DNA from: Streptococcus sp. HF-1907
GTDB taxonomy: Bacteria > Bacillota > Bacilli > Lactobacillales > Streptococcaceae
Assembly (NCBI RefSeq): GCF_015594605.1
Contig: NZ_JADNQT010000001.1
Coordinates: 62,001 to 126,000, forward strand
Direction of reading: 5' to 3'
Length of the DNA stretch: 64,000 nucleotides
The notes beneath the pieces are model-generated. The model worked only from the letters and a program-made list of their open reading frames with translations, had not been told where the DNA came from and did no database searches. The position numbers and the translations under genes are program-made. This document shows positions 1 through 8,368 of the stretch, piece by piece; positions within the stretch are counted from its first letter, which is position 1; every line of letters begins with the position of its first letter.

Positions 1-1
1 T

Positions 2-109
2 GTCCCAAACAATGTTTATCAAGATGCCGAATCTGTTGAATTCATTCAAAACGATGACGGCACTTACTCAATTCTCATCAAAAATATACAGGATATTCAA
101 AACAAATAG
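2..109 (+). CDS. C-terminal end of an unidentified protein (partial)
   Basis: An open frame runs from the window edge to a TAG at 107-109 and encodes 35 residues ending in IQDIQNK. The gene starts outside the window and I do not recognise the protein from this tail. Its stop lies one base before the ATG of the lysozyme-like gene, so the two are probably co-transcribed and translationally coupled. Its presence also argues against starting the next gene at the ATG at position 12, which would overlap almost all of this frame. Confidence 0.55.
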   Translation, partial: VPNNVYQDAESVEFIQNDDGTYSILIKNIQDIQNK

Positions 110-110
110 T

Positions 111-713
111 ATGTTTAAAATTCTCAGACGACTGGTAATCTTACTTCTAATTCTTTTTATTGGTTACCAACTTTACCACACACATCAAAATGTGAAAAAC
201 GTGATGAAGTATGAAAACTTGGTCTCCAAAACTTTGGATAGAAATAACTCTACGACCAACGTCGATTTGGTTCTTGCTATCATTTACACTGAAACGCGTG
301 GAAATTCCTTAGATGTTATGCAGTCTAGTGAGAGTGTTGATGGAGCGATGAATACCATAACGGATAGCCAAACTAGTATCAAACACGGGGTCAACTTGCT
401 TTCGGAAAATATCAGTGCAGCCAATGAAGCTGGAGTGGACGTTTGGACGGCTGTCCAAGCTTATAATTTTGGCTCATCTTACATCGACTATGTTGCTAAG
501 CACGGAGGAGTCAATACCATCGCTCTCGCGAAGGTTTACTCTCGTGATATTGTTGCTCCAAGTCTTGGAAATACTAGCGGTGAAACCTATTTTTACTACC
601 ATCCCCTTGCTTTAATTTCAGGCGGAAAATTGTACAAAAATGGTGGGAATATCTATTATTCGCGAGAAGTGCAGTTCAATCTCTACTTGATGAAATTGAT
701 GAATTTATTTTAG
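111..713 (+). CDS. Membrane-anchored lysozyme-like (PvaA-type) protein
   Basis: 200 aa. Residues 8-22 form a hydrophobic signal anchor after a basic start (MFKILRR). The rest resembles the bacteriophage-T4-lysozyme-like/transglycosylase family that includes pneumococcal PvaA, which acts on peptidoglycan outside the membrane. The probable catalytic glutamate is E61 in the IYTETRGN motif, followed by helical segments and a NFG motif typical of the fold. I chose the ATG at 111 because it follows the previous stop by one base and begins directly with the anchor; the longer frame from 12 overlaps the upstream gene. No good Shine-Dalgarno is visible, consistent with coupling. Substrate is inferred from the family. 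Confidence 0.75.
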   Translation: MFKILRRLVILLLILFIGYQLYHTHQNVKNVMKYENLVSKTLDRNNSTTNVDLVLAIIYTETRGNSLDVMQSSESVDGAMNTITDSQTSIKHGVNLLSENISAANEAGVDVWTAVQAYNFGSSYIDYVAKHGGVNTIALAKVYSRDIVAPSLGNTSGETYFYYHPLALISGGKLYKNGGNIYYSREVQFNLYLMKLMNLF

Positions 714-725
714 AAGAAGGATTTA

Positions 726-2444
726 ATGAAACAATTAAGCCAGTATTTTAAAGGGTACCTAAAAGAAACTTTCTTTGGTCCCCTTTTTAAATTATTAGAA
801 GCCTCATTTGAGCTTCTCGTTCCTATTATTATCGCTAGAATCGTTGACCAAGTCATTCCTCATGAAAATAAGGGACAACTAGGACTTATGATTGCTACCT
901 TATTCGGTCTTGCTCTAATCGGAATTACCGTTTCGCTCTCTGCTCAATATTTTTCATCAAAAGCAGCAGTGGGTTACACAAAACAACTGACGAAAGACCT
1001 TTATCAAAAAATTATTCGTCTCAGTAAAGAAGACCGCGATGAATTGACCACTTCGAGCTTGGTAACACGTCTGACTAGCGACACCTACCAAATTCAAACT
1101 GGTATCAACCAATTTCTCCGTCTTTTCTTGCGTGCACCGATTATTGTTTTCGGGGCTATCATCATGTCCTTCACCATTAGCCCCAAAATGACACTTTGGT
1201 TCCTAGGGATGGTTGTCATCCTATTTATCATCGTTTTTACTATGTCACGCCTTTTGGCACCAGTATACAGTCAAATTCGTAAAGCAACGGATAAGATTGT
1301 CAATCAGACGCGTGAACAGATGCAAGGAATGCGTGTGATTAGAGCTTTTGGGCAAATTTACCGCGAAGAAAATCAGTTTAAAAATCTCAACAACGATTAT
1401 ACTGATTTGCAACTGCATGCCGGGCGTCTTTCAAGTCTAGTGACACCGATGACTTATTTAGTTGTCAATCTTACTTTGATTGCTGTCATTTGGCAAGGAA
1501 ATCTTCAGATTGCGCATAACGGGCTGTCTCAAGGGATGCTGATTGCCTTGGTCAACTACCTCCTTCAAATTCTGACAGAACTTTTGAAAATGACCATGTT
1601 AGTAACCTCGTTGAACCAAAGTTTCATCAGTGCTCAACGGATTACGGAAGTTTTTGATAAAACGAATGAAGATGTCGATGCTAAGATTGATACGAAAATG
1701 TCGGATCAAGGGTTAGTTGTCAACCATTTGTCATTTACTTACCCACTTGCTGCCGAGCCTGCACTCAATAATTTGAATTTCTCTATCGCACCTGGACAAT
1801 TTCTGGGGATCATTGGGGGGACTGGTTCTGGAAAGTCGAGTGTTGTTCAATTGATCAATCATCTCTACACTCCACAAAATGGGACGCTAAGCATTTTTAA
1901 AGATGGCAAGTCTCCAGAAAGTATTCGTGAATGGCGTAACTGGGTTCGTACTGTTCCTCAAAAAGCAGAGCTCTTTCAAGGAACGATTCGTTCAAATCTC
2001 TTACTTGGGCTGGAAAATGTTAGCGAAGATACGCTCTGGGAAGCTTTGGATATTGCACAAGCCAGCGATTTTGTTAAGGAAAAAGATGGTCAACTGGATA
2101 CGGTTGTTGAAGCGTTTGGTCGTAATTTTTCAGGAGGTCAGCGCCAGCGATTGACCATTGCTCGCGCTATCGTCCAGAAAGCACCGTTTTTGATTCTTGA
2201 TGACTCGACTTCTGCCTTGGATTATCTGACAGAGGCCAAGCTATTGACTGCCATTTCTGAAAAACTTAAGGGAACAAGCCTCATCATGGTATCACAGCGT
2301 ACAAACAGTCTCAAACAAGCCGATAAGATTCTCGTTCTCGATAAAGGTTATCAGGTAGGATTTGATACTCACAAAGCCTTGTTAGAGTCAAACAACCTTT
2401 ATCAATCCATCCATTATTCACAACATAGAAAGGCGGACGATTAA
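726..2444 (+). CDS. ABC exporter half-transporter, subunit 1 (degenerate ATPase site)
   Basis: 572 aa: six-helix exporter membrane domain (about 1-310) fused to a nucleotide-binding domain. Walker A is GGTGSGKSS (364-372) and the signature is FSGGQRQRL. Walker B ends ILDD (492-493), so the catalytic glutamate is replaced by aspartate, and the switch histidine is glutamine (VSQRTNS). This is the pattern of the non-canonical half of heterodimeric multidrug exporters such as LmrCD, BmrCD or PatAB. The partner gene starts two bases after this stop. Substrate unknown; drug, lipid or peptide export are all possible. RBS AGAAGGA lies just before the ATG. Confidence 0.85.
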   Translation: MKQLSQYFKGYLKETFFGPLFKLLEASFELLVPIIIARIVDQVIPHENKGQLGLMIATLFGLALIGITVSLSAQYFSSKAAVGYTKQLTKDLYQKIIRLSKEDRDELTTSSLVTRLTSDTYQIQTGINQFLRLFLRAPIIVFGAIIMSFTISPKMTLWFLGMVVILFIIVFTMSRLLAPVYSQIRKATDKIVNQTREQMQGMRVIRAFGQIYREENQFKNLNNDYTDLQLHAGRLSSLVTPMTYLVVNLTLIAVIWQGNLQIAHNGLSQGMLIALVNYLLQILTELLKMTMLVTSLNQSFISAQRITEVFDKTNEDVDAKIDTKMSDQGLVVNHLSFTYPLAAEPALNNLNFSIAPGQFLGIIGGTGSGKSSVVQLINHLYTPQNGTLSIFKDGKSPESIREWRNWVRTVPQKAELFQGTIRSNLLLGLENVSEDTLWEALDIAQASDFVKEKDGQLDTVVEAFGRNFSGGQRQRLTIARAIVQKAPFLILDDSTSALDYLTEAKLLTAISEKLKGTSLIMVSQRTNSLKQADKILVLDKGYQVGFDTHKALLESNNLYQSIHYSQHRKADD

Positions 2445-2445
2445 G

Positions 2446-4182
2446 TTGAAAGCAAAAAATCAATCGAATACTAGTAAGCGTCTCGCCTTAGATTTACTTT
2501 CTCAAAAGCGTCTCGTTATTTTAGCTACAATCGGAACCATCATTCAGGTTGCTTTGACCGTTTACTTACCAATTTTAATTGGTAATGCTGTTGATGTTGT
2601 GGTTAAGCCGCAATCAATCGCTCTCATTTTACCAATCCTTACTAAGATGGTCCTTGTTATCGCTGTCAATACTTTGATTCAATGGTTCAACCCACTCATT
2701 TATAACCGTCTCACCTATGCTTATATTTCAGATATTCGTCAACGTGTTATGAGTAAATTGGATCAGATACCTCTAGCTTATCTTGATCGAAAAAGTATCG
2801 GAGATCTCGTTGCTCGTGTCACAACAGACACTGAACAACTGAGTAACGGTCTTTTGATGGTCTTCAATCAGTTTTTTGTCGGCTTATTAACGATTTTAAT
2901 TACCATCGTCAGCATGGCAGAAATTGACTTACTAATGCTGATTTTGGTGCTTGTTTTAACTCCCTTGTCACTTTTTGTTGCTCGGTTTATCGCGTCAAAA
3001 AGTTACACGTTTTATCAAAACCAGACCAAATCTCGGGGACAACAAACTCAATTTATTGAAGAAATGATTAACCAAGAAAGTCTTCTACAGACTTTCAATG
3101 CTCAGGAGCAGAGCATCTCGGTATTTGAAGGCATCAATGAGACTTATGCTAACTATTCACAAGGTGCTATTTTCTATTCTTCAACAGTTAATCCTTCAAC
3201 ACGTTTTATCAATAGTTTGATTTATGGTTTGTTGGCGGGAGTAGGTGCTCTTCGGATCATGTCTGGAGCTTTCACTGTCGGTCAATTAACCACCTTTTTG
3301 AACTACGTCAACCAGTACACAAAACCATTTAACGATATTTCGTCTGTGCTATCTGAAATGCAGAGCGCCATTGCCTGTGCAGATCGCCTCTACAATATCT
3401 TAGATGAAGAAAATCCACAACTTCCAGTCAGTCAAGTTTTTGATGATAAACCAGTAGAAGGACAAGTTACCTTTGAGCATGTTCAATTTGGCTATGTCAA
3501 AGAAAAACCTTTGATTAAGGATCTCAACCTCACCATTCCAGCTAATTCTAAAGTAGCCATCGTTGGTCCGACTGGTGCTGGTAAATCAACACTGATTAAC
3601 CTTTTAATGCGTTTCTATGAAGTGGGTCAGGGACGAATTTTATTGGATGGTAAATCAATCGCTGATTACGATAAGGCTGATCTCCGTCAGCAAATTGGTA
3701 TGGTACTTCAAGAAACGTGGTTAAAAACCGGTACTGTTCATGATAATATTGCTTATGGACATCCTGACGCTAGTCGAGAGCAGGTTATTGAAGCGGCAAA
3801 AGCAGCCAATGCTGATTTCTTTATTCGCCAATTACCTCAGGGCTATGATACTTATTTGGCGGATGCAGGGGCATCTTTATCACAGGGTCAGCGCCAGCTA
3901 TTGACCATTGCCCGTATCTTCGTCAAAATTCCTAACATTCTGATTCTGGATGAAGCGACTTCGTCTATTGACACGCGGACAGAGATTTTGATTCAAGATG
4001 CTTTTGAAACGTTGTTGAAAGGGCGTACAAGTTTCATCATTGCCCACCGCCTTTCAACAATTCAAAGTGCAGATGTCATTCTGGTTATGGTTGATGGCGA
4101 CATCGTTGAATACGGTAACCATGATAGCTTGATGGCTAAGAAGGGCATGTACTACAAAATGCAAACGGCGCAAGCTGGATAG
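2446..4182 (+). CDS. ABC exporter half-transporter, subunit 2 (canonical Walker B)
   Basis: 578 aa with a TTG start one base after the previous stop; AAGGCGG upstream supplies the RBS. Exporter transmembrane domain, then an NBD with Walker A GPTGAGKST, Walker B ILDEATSSID with the catalytic glutamate, and switch histidine in IAHRLST. The signature loop is LSQGQRQLL, not LSGGQ. Because each ATP site pairs Walker motifs of one subunit with the signature of the other, both defects (Asp/Gln in subunit 1, LSQGQ here) fall in the same site, leaving one consensus and one degenerate site. The two products almost certainly form one heterodimer. Confidence 0.87.
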   Translation: MKAKNQSNTSKRLALDLLSQKRLVILATIGTIIQVALTVYLPILIGNAVDVVVKPQSIALILPILTKMVLVIAVNTLIQWFNPLIYNRLTYAYISDIRQRVMSKLDQIPLAYLDRKSIGDLVARVTTDTEQLSNGLLMVFNQFFVGLLTILITIVSMAEIDLLMLILVLVLTPLSLFVARFIASKSYTFYQNQTKSRGQQTQFIEEMINQESLLQTFNAQEQSISVFEGINETYANYSQGAIFYSSTVNPSTRFINSLIYGLLAGVGALRIMSGAFTVGQLTTFLNYVNQYTKPFNDISSVLSEMQSAIACADRLYNILDEENPQLPVSQVFDDKPVEGQVTFEHVQFGYVKEKPLIKDLNLTIPANSKVAIVGPTGAGKSTLINLLMRFYEVGQGRILLDGKSIADYDKADLRQQIGMVLQETWLKTGTVHDNIAYGHPDASREQVIEAAKAANADFFIRQLPQGYDTYLADAGASLSQGQRQLLTIARIFVKIPNILILDEATSSIDTRTEILIQDAFETLLKGRTSFIIAHRLSTIQSADVILVMVDGDIVEYGNHDSLMAKKGMYYKMQTAQAG

Positions 4183-4187
4183 TCAAA

Positions 4188-4216
4188 AAACAGTTTCCTC
4201 GCGGAAGCTGTTTTTC
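4188..4216 (+). terminator. Rho-independent terminator after the exporter genes
   Basis: Eleven-pair stem AAACAGTTTCC / GGAAGCTGTTT with a TCGC loop and a run of five T. It ends the ABC exporter transcript. Confidence 0.85.
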
Positions 4217-4222
4217 TTGTGA

Positions 4223-4228
4223 TATAAT
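4223..4228 (+). promoter_or_regulatory. -10 box of the small membrane protein gene
   Basis: TATAAT directly after the exporter terminator, about 20 bases before the RBS of the following gene. No convincing -35 is visible because that position falls within the terminator hairpin. Confidence 0.5.
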
Positions 4229-4248
4229 GACAATCAAGGAGGTTTCCC

Positions 4249-4452
4249 ATGAAAAATAGAAGACTCATTTTGTTAGCAGTAGCTACTTTGTTGCTAGCCT
4301 ACATCAGTTACCAATTATCAAGTAGCCTAACAGGACTGTCAATCTTTTTAGGTTTTCTATCCCTGTTGATATCTATTTGGTTGATTTTTAGCCTTTTGTA
4401 TGGTATTTTTGAGGAATTTTTTGAATGGTTTCATAAATCAAAAAAAGATTGA
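4249..4452 (+). CDS. Small two-helix membrane protein, unknown function
   Basis: 67 aa with a very strong RBS (AAGGAGG, 7 bases before ATG). Two hydrophobic segments (about 5-20 and 25-50) are followed by an acidic/basic tail ending KKSKKD, predicting an integral membrane protein with a cytoplasmic C-terminus. It sits between two terminators with its own -10 box, so it is a single-gene unit. I do not recognise a family and assign no function. Confidence 0.65.
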   Translation: MKNRRLILLAVATLLLAYISYQLSSSLTGLSIFLGFLSLLISIWLIFSLLYGIFEEFFEWFHKSKKD

Positions 4453-4473
4453 AGGGCGAACTTCAATCTTTTT
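4442..4473. terminator. Bidirectional terminator between convergent genes
   Basis: Perfect 13-pair inverted repeat (AAAAAGATTGAAG / CTTCAATCTTTTT) around a 6-base loop, A-rich on one side and T-rich on the other. It overlaps the stop codon of the small membrane gene and serves both it and the convergent pgcA. Confidence 0.8.
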
Positions 4474-4484
4474 GTCTTACACTA

Positions 4485-6200
4485 TTATTTCACGAAAGCA
4501 TTGATCTCTGCTTCAATATTTGCGATTTTAGCTTCTGCATCAGCAAGGTCTGTACCGACAGTTGCAATGTATAATTTGATTTTTGGTTCTGTACCTGAAG
4601 GACGGACAGCAATCCAAGAATCATCAGCCAAAGTGTATTTAAGCACATTACTTGGTGGTGTTGTCAATTTTTCAACGCCAGCAGCAGTTGTTGCTGTTTG
4701 CAATTGGAAGTCTTCCAATTTAACAATGTCAGTTGCGTTGAATTGTTTTGGTCCATTGTCACGGAATTTATCCATGATTTTCTTGATTTCAGCAGCGCCA
4801 TCAACGCCTGACAAAGTAACTGAAATAGTCTTTTCAGCGAAGTAGCCGTATTCTTTGTAGATTTCGTCAATACCATCTGCTAAAGTCAAGCCACGAGAGC
4901 GGTAGTAAGCTGCAATTTCAGCAACGATAAGAACGGCTTGGATAGCATCTTTGTCACGTACGAATGGTTTGATAAGATAACCGAAGCTTTCTTCAAAACC
5001 AAGCATGTAAGTGTGAGTGTGTTTTTCTTCGAATTCTTGAATCTTTTCAGCAATGAATTTGAAACCAGTCAAAACGTTGAACATGGTTGCGCCGTAGCTT
5101 TCAGCAATCTTAGTAACCAACTCAGTTGAAACGATTGATTTGCAAAGTGCAGCATTTTCAGGAAGAGTGCCAGCAGTCTTATGCGCTTCAAGGATGTATT
5201 TAGCAATGATGGCACCGATTTGGTTACCTGAAAGGTTCTTGTAAGAACCGTCAGCTTGACGAATTTCAACACCGAGACGGTCAGCGTCTGGGTCAGTTGC
5301 AACGAGTACGTCAGCATCTACCTTGCGACCAAGTTCTTCAGCGAGTGCGAAAGCTTCTTGGTTTTCTGGGTTCGGTGATTTGACAGTTGAGAAGTCTGGG
5401 TCTGGAACAGCTTGAGCTTCAACAACTTGAACGGATTCAAAGCCAGCTTGTGCAAGAGCACGACGAGCAAGCATTTCGCCAGTACCATGAAGTGGTGTGT
5501 AGACAATCTTCATGTCTTTGCCGTATTCGTCAATCAATTTTTGGTTGATGTTAACGTCTTTAACTTCTTTGAGGTATTCAGCGTCAACAGCCTCACCGAT
5601 GACTTCAATAAGACCAGATGCTTTTGATTCTTCAAGGTCAGCTAATTCAACAGCGAATGGGTCGTCAATAGCACGGATAAAATCTGTCAAAGCGTCAGCA
5701 TCAGCAGGTGGCATTTGTCCACCGTCTTCACCGTAAACTTTGTAACCATTGAATGGTGCAGGGTTGTGACTGGCAGTTACCATGATACCAGCAAAGGTGC
5801 CAAGGTGGCGCACAGCAAATGATAATTCTGGAGTTGGGCGAAGGCTTTCAAAAACATAAGCTTTGATACCATGTTTTGCCAAAACTTGTGCTGATTCAAA
5901 GGCAAATTCTGGAGAGAAGTGACGTGAATCGTAGGCGATGGCAACACCGCGTTTTTTAACGTCTTCACCTTTGGTTTCAATCAGTTTAGCAAGTCCTTCA
6001 GTTGCTTGGCGGACAACATAGATATTGATACGGTTAGTACCAGCTCCGATGTAACCACGCATACCTGCTGTACCAAATTCAAGGTTGGTGTAGAAGGCAT
6101 CTTCTTTTGTTTTTTCGTCCATGCCAACCAATTCTTGACGAAGATAGTCAGGAAGTTCAGCGAAGTCTAACCATTTTTGATAGTTTTCAGTGTAAGTCAT
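4485..6200 (-). CDS. pgcA: Alpha-phosphoglucomutase
   Basis: 571 aa from the MTYTENYQKW start; the frame opens 17 codons further up, but AAGGAG sits 8 bases before this ATG and the upstream stretch holds the promoter. It interconverts glucose-1-phosphate and glucose-6-phosphate, feeding UDP-glucose for cell wall, lipid and capsule sugars. Four-domain phosphohexomutase: catalytic phosphoserine S144 in TASHNP, metal loop DPDADR (303-308), sugar-binding FEESFGY, and phosphate-binding RPSGTEPK near the C-terminus. Monocistronic: it has its own promoter and ends at a bidirectional terminator. A cre-like site over the start region points to CcpA control. Confidence 0.93.
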   Translation of the reverse strand: MTYTENYQKWLDFAELPDYLRQELVGMDEKTKEDAFYTNLEFGTAGMRGYIGAGTNRINIYVVRQATEGLAKLIETKGEDVKKRGVAIAYDSRHFSPEFAFESAQVLAKHGIKAYVFESLRPTPELSFAVRHLGTFAGIMVTASHNPAPFNGYKVYGEDGGQMPPADADALTDFIRAIDDPFAVELADLEESKASGLIEVIGEAVDAEYLKEVKDVNINQKLIDEYGKDMKIVYTPLHGTGEMLARRALAQAGFESVQVVEAQAVPDPDFSTVKSPNPENQEAFALAEELGRKVDADVLVATDPDADRLGVEIRQADGSYKNLSGNQIGAIIAKYILEAHKTAGTLPENAALCKSIVSTELVTKIAESYGATMFNVLTGFKFIAEKIQEFEEKHTHTYMLGFEESFGYLIKPFVRDKDAIQAVLIVAEIAAYYRSRGLTLADGIDEIYKEYGYFAEKTISVTLSGVDGAAEIKKIMDKFRDNGPKQFNATDIVKLEDFQLQTATTAAGVEKLTTPPSNVLKYTLADDSWIAVRPSGTEPKIKLYIATVGTDLADAEAKIANIEAEINAFVK

Positions 6201-6221
6201 AGAATCAACTCCTTTATATTT

Positions 6222-6240
6222 TCTAAACGCTTTCATTATA
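6222..6240 (-). promoter_or_regulatory. pgcA -10 box with overlapping cre (CcpA) site
   Basis: On the minus strand TATAAT (6240-6235) is followed directly by TGAAAGCGTTTAGA (6235-6222). This matches the cre consensus TGWAANCGNTNWCA at all fixed positions but one. Lying over the expected transcription start, CcpA bound there would repress. Confidence 0.6.
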
Positions 6241-6283
6241 ACACTTTTCATGATGAATTTCCATGTTTTTCATGCAATCTTTC

Positions 6284-6313
6284 AAAAAAAATCAGCCAGC
6301 TTATTCTGACTGA
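6284..6313 (-). terminator. Terminator of the panT unit
   Basis: Minus-strand stem TCAGTCAG / CTGGCTGA, loop AATAAG, followed by eight T, between panT and the pgcA promoter. Confidence 0.75.
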
Positions 6314-6320
6314 GTTGTAA

Positions 6321-6893
6321 CTATTTTTTCAATTTTAAAAGACTTGGGGTAATGATAGCGGTCAGAACAAGAGAGGTAATCATTTCTGCAACTGAGTTAG
6401 CTGATATGATGCTGGCTAACAAGACCTTGATTTGTCCGCCGTAAACAGAAGAGAAGAAGAGGAAGATTCCCGATAAAACAAAAACAGTATTTGTCAAAGA
6501 TCCCAGAGCACCAGCTAATCCAAGACCAAACCTATTCTTGAACAATTTGTAAACGAAGTAGGGAACAACACCAATCAAAATACGTGGCACCAATGCAATA
6601 ATCAAGGAGAAGAGATTCCCGTTTTCAACAAAAGGAGAGAAGAGATAGCTTGTTGGTAAGATAGTCACACTGTTGGATACAACACTAATCACTCCCATCA
6701 AACCACCTAGAATCGAGCCAATTTTAGGACCGTAAACAATAGAAGCGATGATAACCGGAATATGAACCAAAGTCGGCTTAATTGGAACGATCCATACACT
6801 AAAAACGAGAGTTGATATCAAGTGGATAACTAGCATCGTTGCAAAAAAGATAGAGATAACGGCAATATCAGAAGATTTTTGTTTTCTACGCAT
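6321..6893 (-). CDS. panT: ECF transporter S component, probable pantothenate (PanT)
   Basis: 190 aa, very hydrophobic with about six predicted helices, and a short basic N-terminus before an S-component-like first helix. S components bind one vitamin and work with the shared EcfAA'T module encoded elsewhere. Pantothenate is inferred from its place directly downstream of coaB-coaC, the next enzymes of CoA synthesis, and from length and pattern. RBS AAGGAG lies 5 bases before the ATG. It shares its strand with coaC and coaB (67-bp gap), so uptake and processing of pantothenate are probably co-expressed. Confidence 0.8.
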   Translation of the reverse strand: MRRKQKSSDIAVISIFFATMLVIHLISTLVFSVWIVPIKPTLVHIPVIIASIVYGPKIGSILGGLMGVISVVSNSVTILPTSYLFSPFVENGNLFSLIIALVPRILIGVVPYFVYKLFKNRFGLGLAGALGSLTNTVFVLSGIFLFFSSVYGGQIKVLLASIISANSVAEMITSLVLTAIITPSLLKLKK

Positions 6894-6960
6894 GATAACT
6901 CCTTAACATTAGTTTCTCCTATTATACAAGTTTGACCAAATCAATGCAAGGGCTAACTTT

Positions 6961-7503
6961 CTAATGAAACTGTACATCCACAGCTTTGATGATTTCAGTA
7001 AGATCCGCCAAGGCCCCTCGCCCGACATCTCCACAAGCAAGAAGACTTGAACGCGGAGCGATCTCTTCGTAACCAACTTCCTTCAAAGTAGCAATATTTC
7101 GCTGTGTTAGCGGATTGTCATACATTTTTGTGTTCATAGCTGGCGCAAATAATTTAGGCGTTGATTGAGGCAGAGCCAAGGCAACACTAGTCACCATATT
7201 ATCAGCGAAGCCATGTGCCAAATGAGCGATAGTATTAGCAGAAGCTGGTGCAAGCAAATACAAGTCTGTTCGCTTAGCTAACTCGATATGATTGACAAAG
7301 CGAGGGTCACCCTCCTCCATCACATCAAGATGAACAACGTTTTTGGATAAAACTTGAAGCGTCAATGGGGTGATAAATTGCGTAGCAGACTGCGTCATTA
7401 AGACATGGACATCATAGCCAAATTTGGTCAATTGATTGGTGAGATCGGCTGCTTTATAGGCAGAAATTGATCCTGATACGGCAAGAGTAATACGTTTAGT
7501 CAT
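6961..7503 (-). CDS. coaC: Phosphopantothenoylcysteine decarboxylase
   Basis: 180 aa flavoprotein of the HFCD family. It decarboxylates 4'-phosphopantothenoylcysteine to 4'-phosphopantetheine in CoA synthesis. Visible motifs: N-terminal AVSGSISAYKA flavin loop, catalytic His72 in NHIELAK, the PASANT motif (86-91), substrate clamp PAMNTKMYDNP, and the redox cysteine C157 in LACGDVG. Streptococci carry coaB and coaC as separate genes rather than the fused Dfp of most bacteria. The start overlaps the end of coaB by 8 bases, implying translational coupling. Confidence 0.92.
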   Translation of the reverse strand: MTKRITLAVSGSISAYKAADLTNQLTKFGYDVHVLMTQSATQFITPLTLQVLSKNVVHLDVMEEGDPRFVNHIELAKRTDLYLLAPASANTIAHLAHGFADNMVTSVALALPQSTPKLFAPAMNTKMYDNPLTQRNIATLKEVGYEEIAPRSSLLACGDVGRGALADLTEIIKAVDVQFH

Positions 7504-8182
7504 TTTCAGTTACCTTTTCATAGATAAGATTAGCGATATCGTCCTTGGTAAAAGCTTCAAAAGCCTGGTGCTGATTGAGCAGGTAGGCGTGGTGTTGGTT
7601 CCCAGTAATTTCAGTAAGGTCGTTGGCCAAGATGAACTGAGCTTTGTTTTTCATCAAGCTAGCACGCGCCACCTGAAAAAGTTCTTCCTGAGTAACATCG
7701 ACTAATAACTTAAAACCAACGAGCTGAATGTTAGGATTCCATTCCTTAATGAGGCTAATGATTTTAGGCGTTTTCTTCAGAAAAAGCACCTGATAATCCG
7801 CTTGTGAGGAAATTTTTGTTTCCGTATTTCGTTTGGTCAATAGCTGCGCTAGGTCAGTAGTTTCCTCTACCTCTTTTAAATCAGTCATGTAAACTGGCGT
7901 ATAATCTGACACAGCCATACTATGAATGATGGCATCATGTGTTTTAACCAAGGGTTCTAAAGTCGTTATCAGAGAATCAACATTGGTGATTAAATGAGTA
8001 GATAAATTAGGATGGTCTGACGGTTTAACAGCAGACTTTGTAGTTACCAAAGTGACTTGATGACCCTCTGATAAAAATTTTTCAGCGATAGCTTTTCCCA
8101 AATGTCCCGTCGAATGATTAGTGATTCCACGAACATTGTCAATTTTTTCAGTGGTTCCACCAGATGTAATTAATAGTCTCAT
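7496..8182 (-). CDS. coaB: Phosphopantothenate--cysteine ligase
   Basis: 228 aa from the MRLLITSGGTTE start; an ATG two codons upstream (8188) gives 230 aa. It joins cysteine to 4'-phosphopantothenate using a nucleotide triphosphate. The N-terminal ITSGGTTEKID nucleotide loop, NHSTGHLGKAIA and the NDL motif (ILANDLTEI) are typical of monofunctional CoaB. No Shine-Dalgarno precedes either ATG; a -10-like TAAAAT abuts the first ATG, so transcription may begin at the second ATG and give a leaderless mRNA. First gene of the coaB-coaC-panT unit. Confidence 0.9.
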   Translation of the reverse strand: MRLLITSGGTTEKIDNVRGITNHSTGHLGKAIAEKFLSEGHQVTLVTTKSAVKPSDHPNLSTHLITNVDSLITTLEPLVKTHDAIIHSMAVSDYTPVYMTDLKEVEETTDLAQLLTKRNTETKISSQADYQVLFLKKTPKIISLIKEWNPNIQLVGFKLLVDVTQEELFQVARASLMKNKAQFILANDLTEITGNQHHAYLLNQHQAFEAFTKDDIANLIYEKVTEND

Positions 8183-8188
8183 AGCCAT

Positions 8189-8217
8189 ATTTTACACAAA
8201 AAAATCGCTTTCGTAAA
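8189..8217 (-). promoter_or_regulatory. coaB promoter, possibly leaderless
   Basis: Minus-strand TTTACG (8217-8212), 17-bp spacer, TAAAAT (8194-8189). The last base of the -10 is seven bases from the A of the MRLL start codon at 8182. Confidence 0.45.
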
Positions 8218-8332
8218 ACCTTTGCTACGATTACAAATTTCCTAACTTTTTAATTGATTGAAATTGAACACAGAGTAAATGCCGAACATTCTTGAAAAAA
8301 ATCATCAAAAAGATGCTAAAATCTATTTTTAT

Positions 8333-8341
8333 TGCTATAAT
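8333..8341 (+). promoter_or_regulatory. fhs extended -10 promoter
   Basis: TGCTATAAT, an extended -10 element, lies about 15 bases before the fhs RBS. It is divergent from coaB; no clear -35. Confidence 0.55.
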
Positions 8342-8368
8342 AAATTTACATTACTTAAGGAGCCCGTC

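Noticed and set aside
12-110. Longer N-terminus for the lysozyme-like gene
   Set aside because: Would overlap the end of an upstream frame that stops one base before ATG 111, and would bury the signal anchor behind 33 residues.
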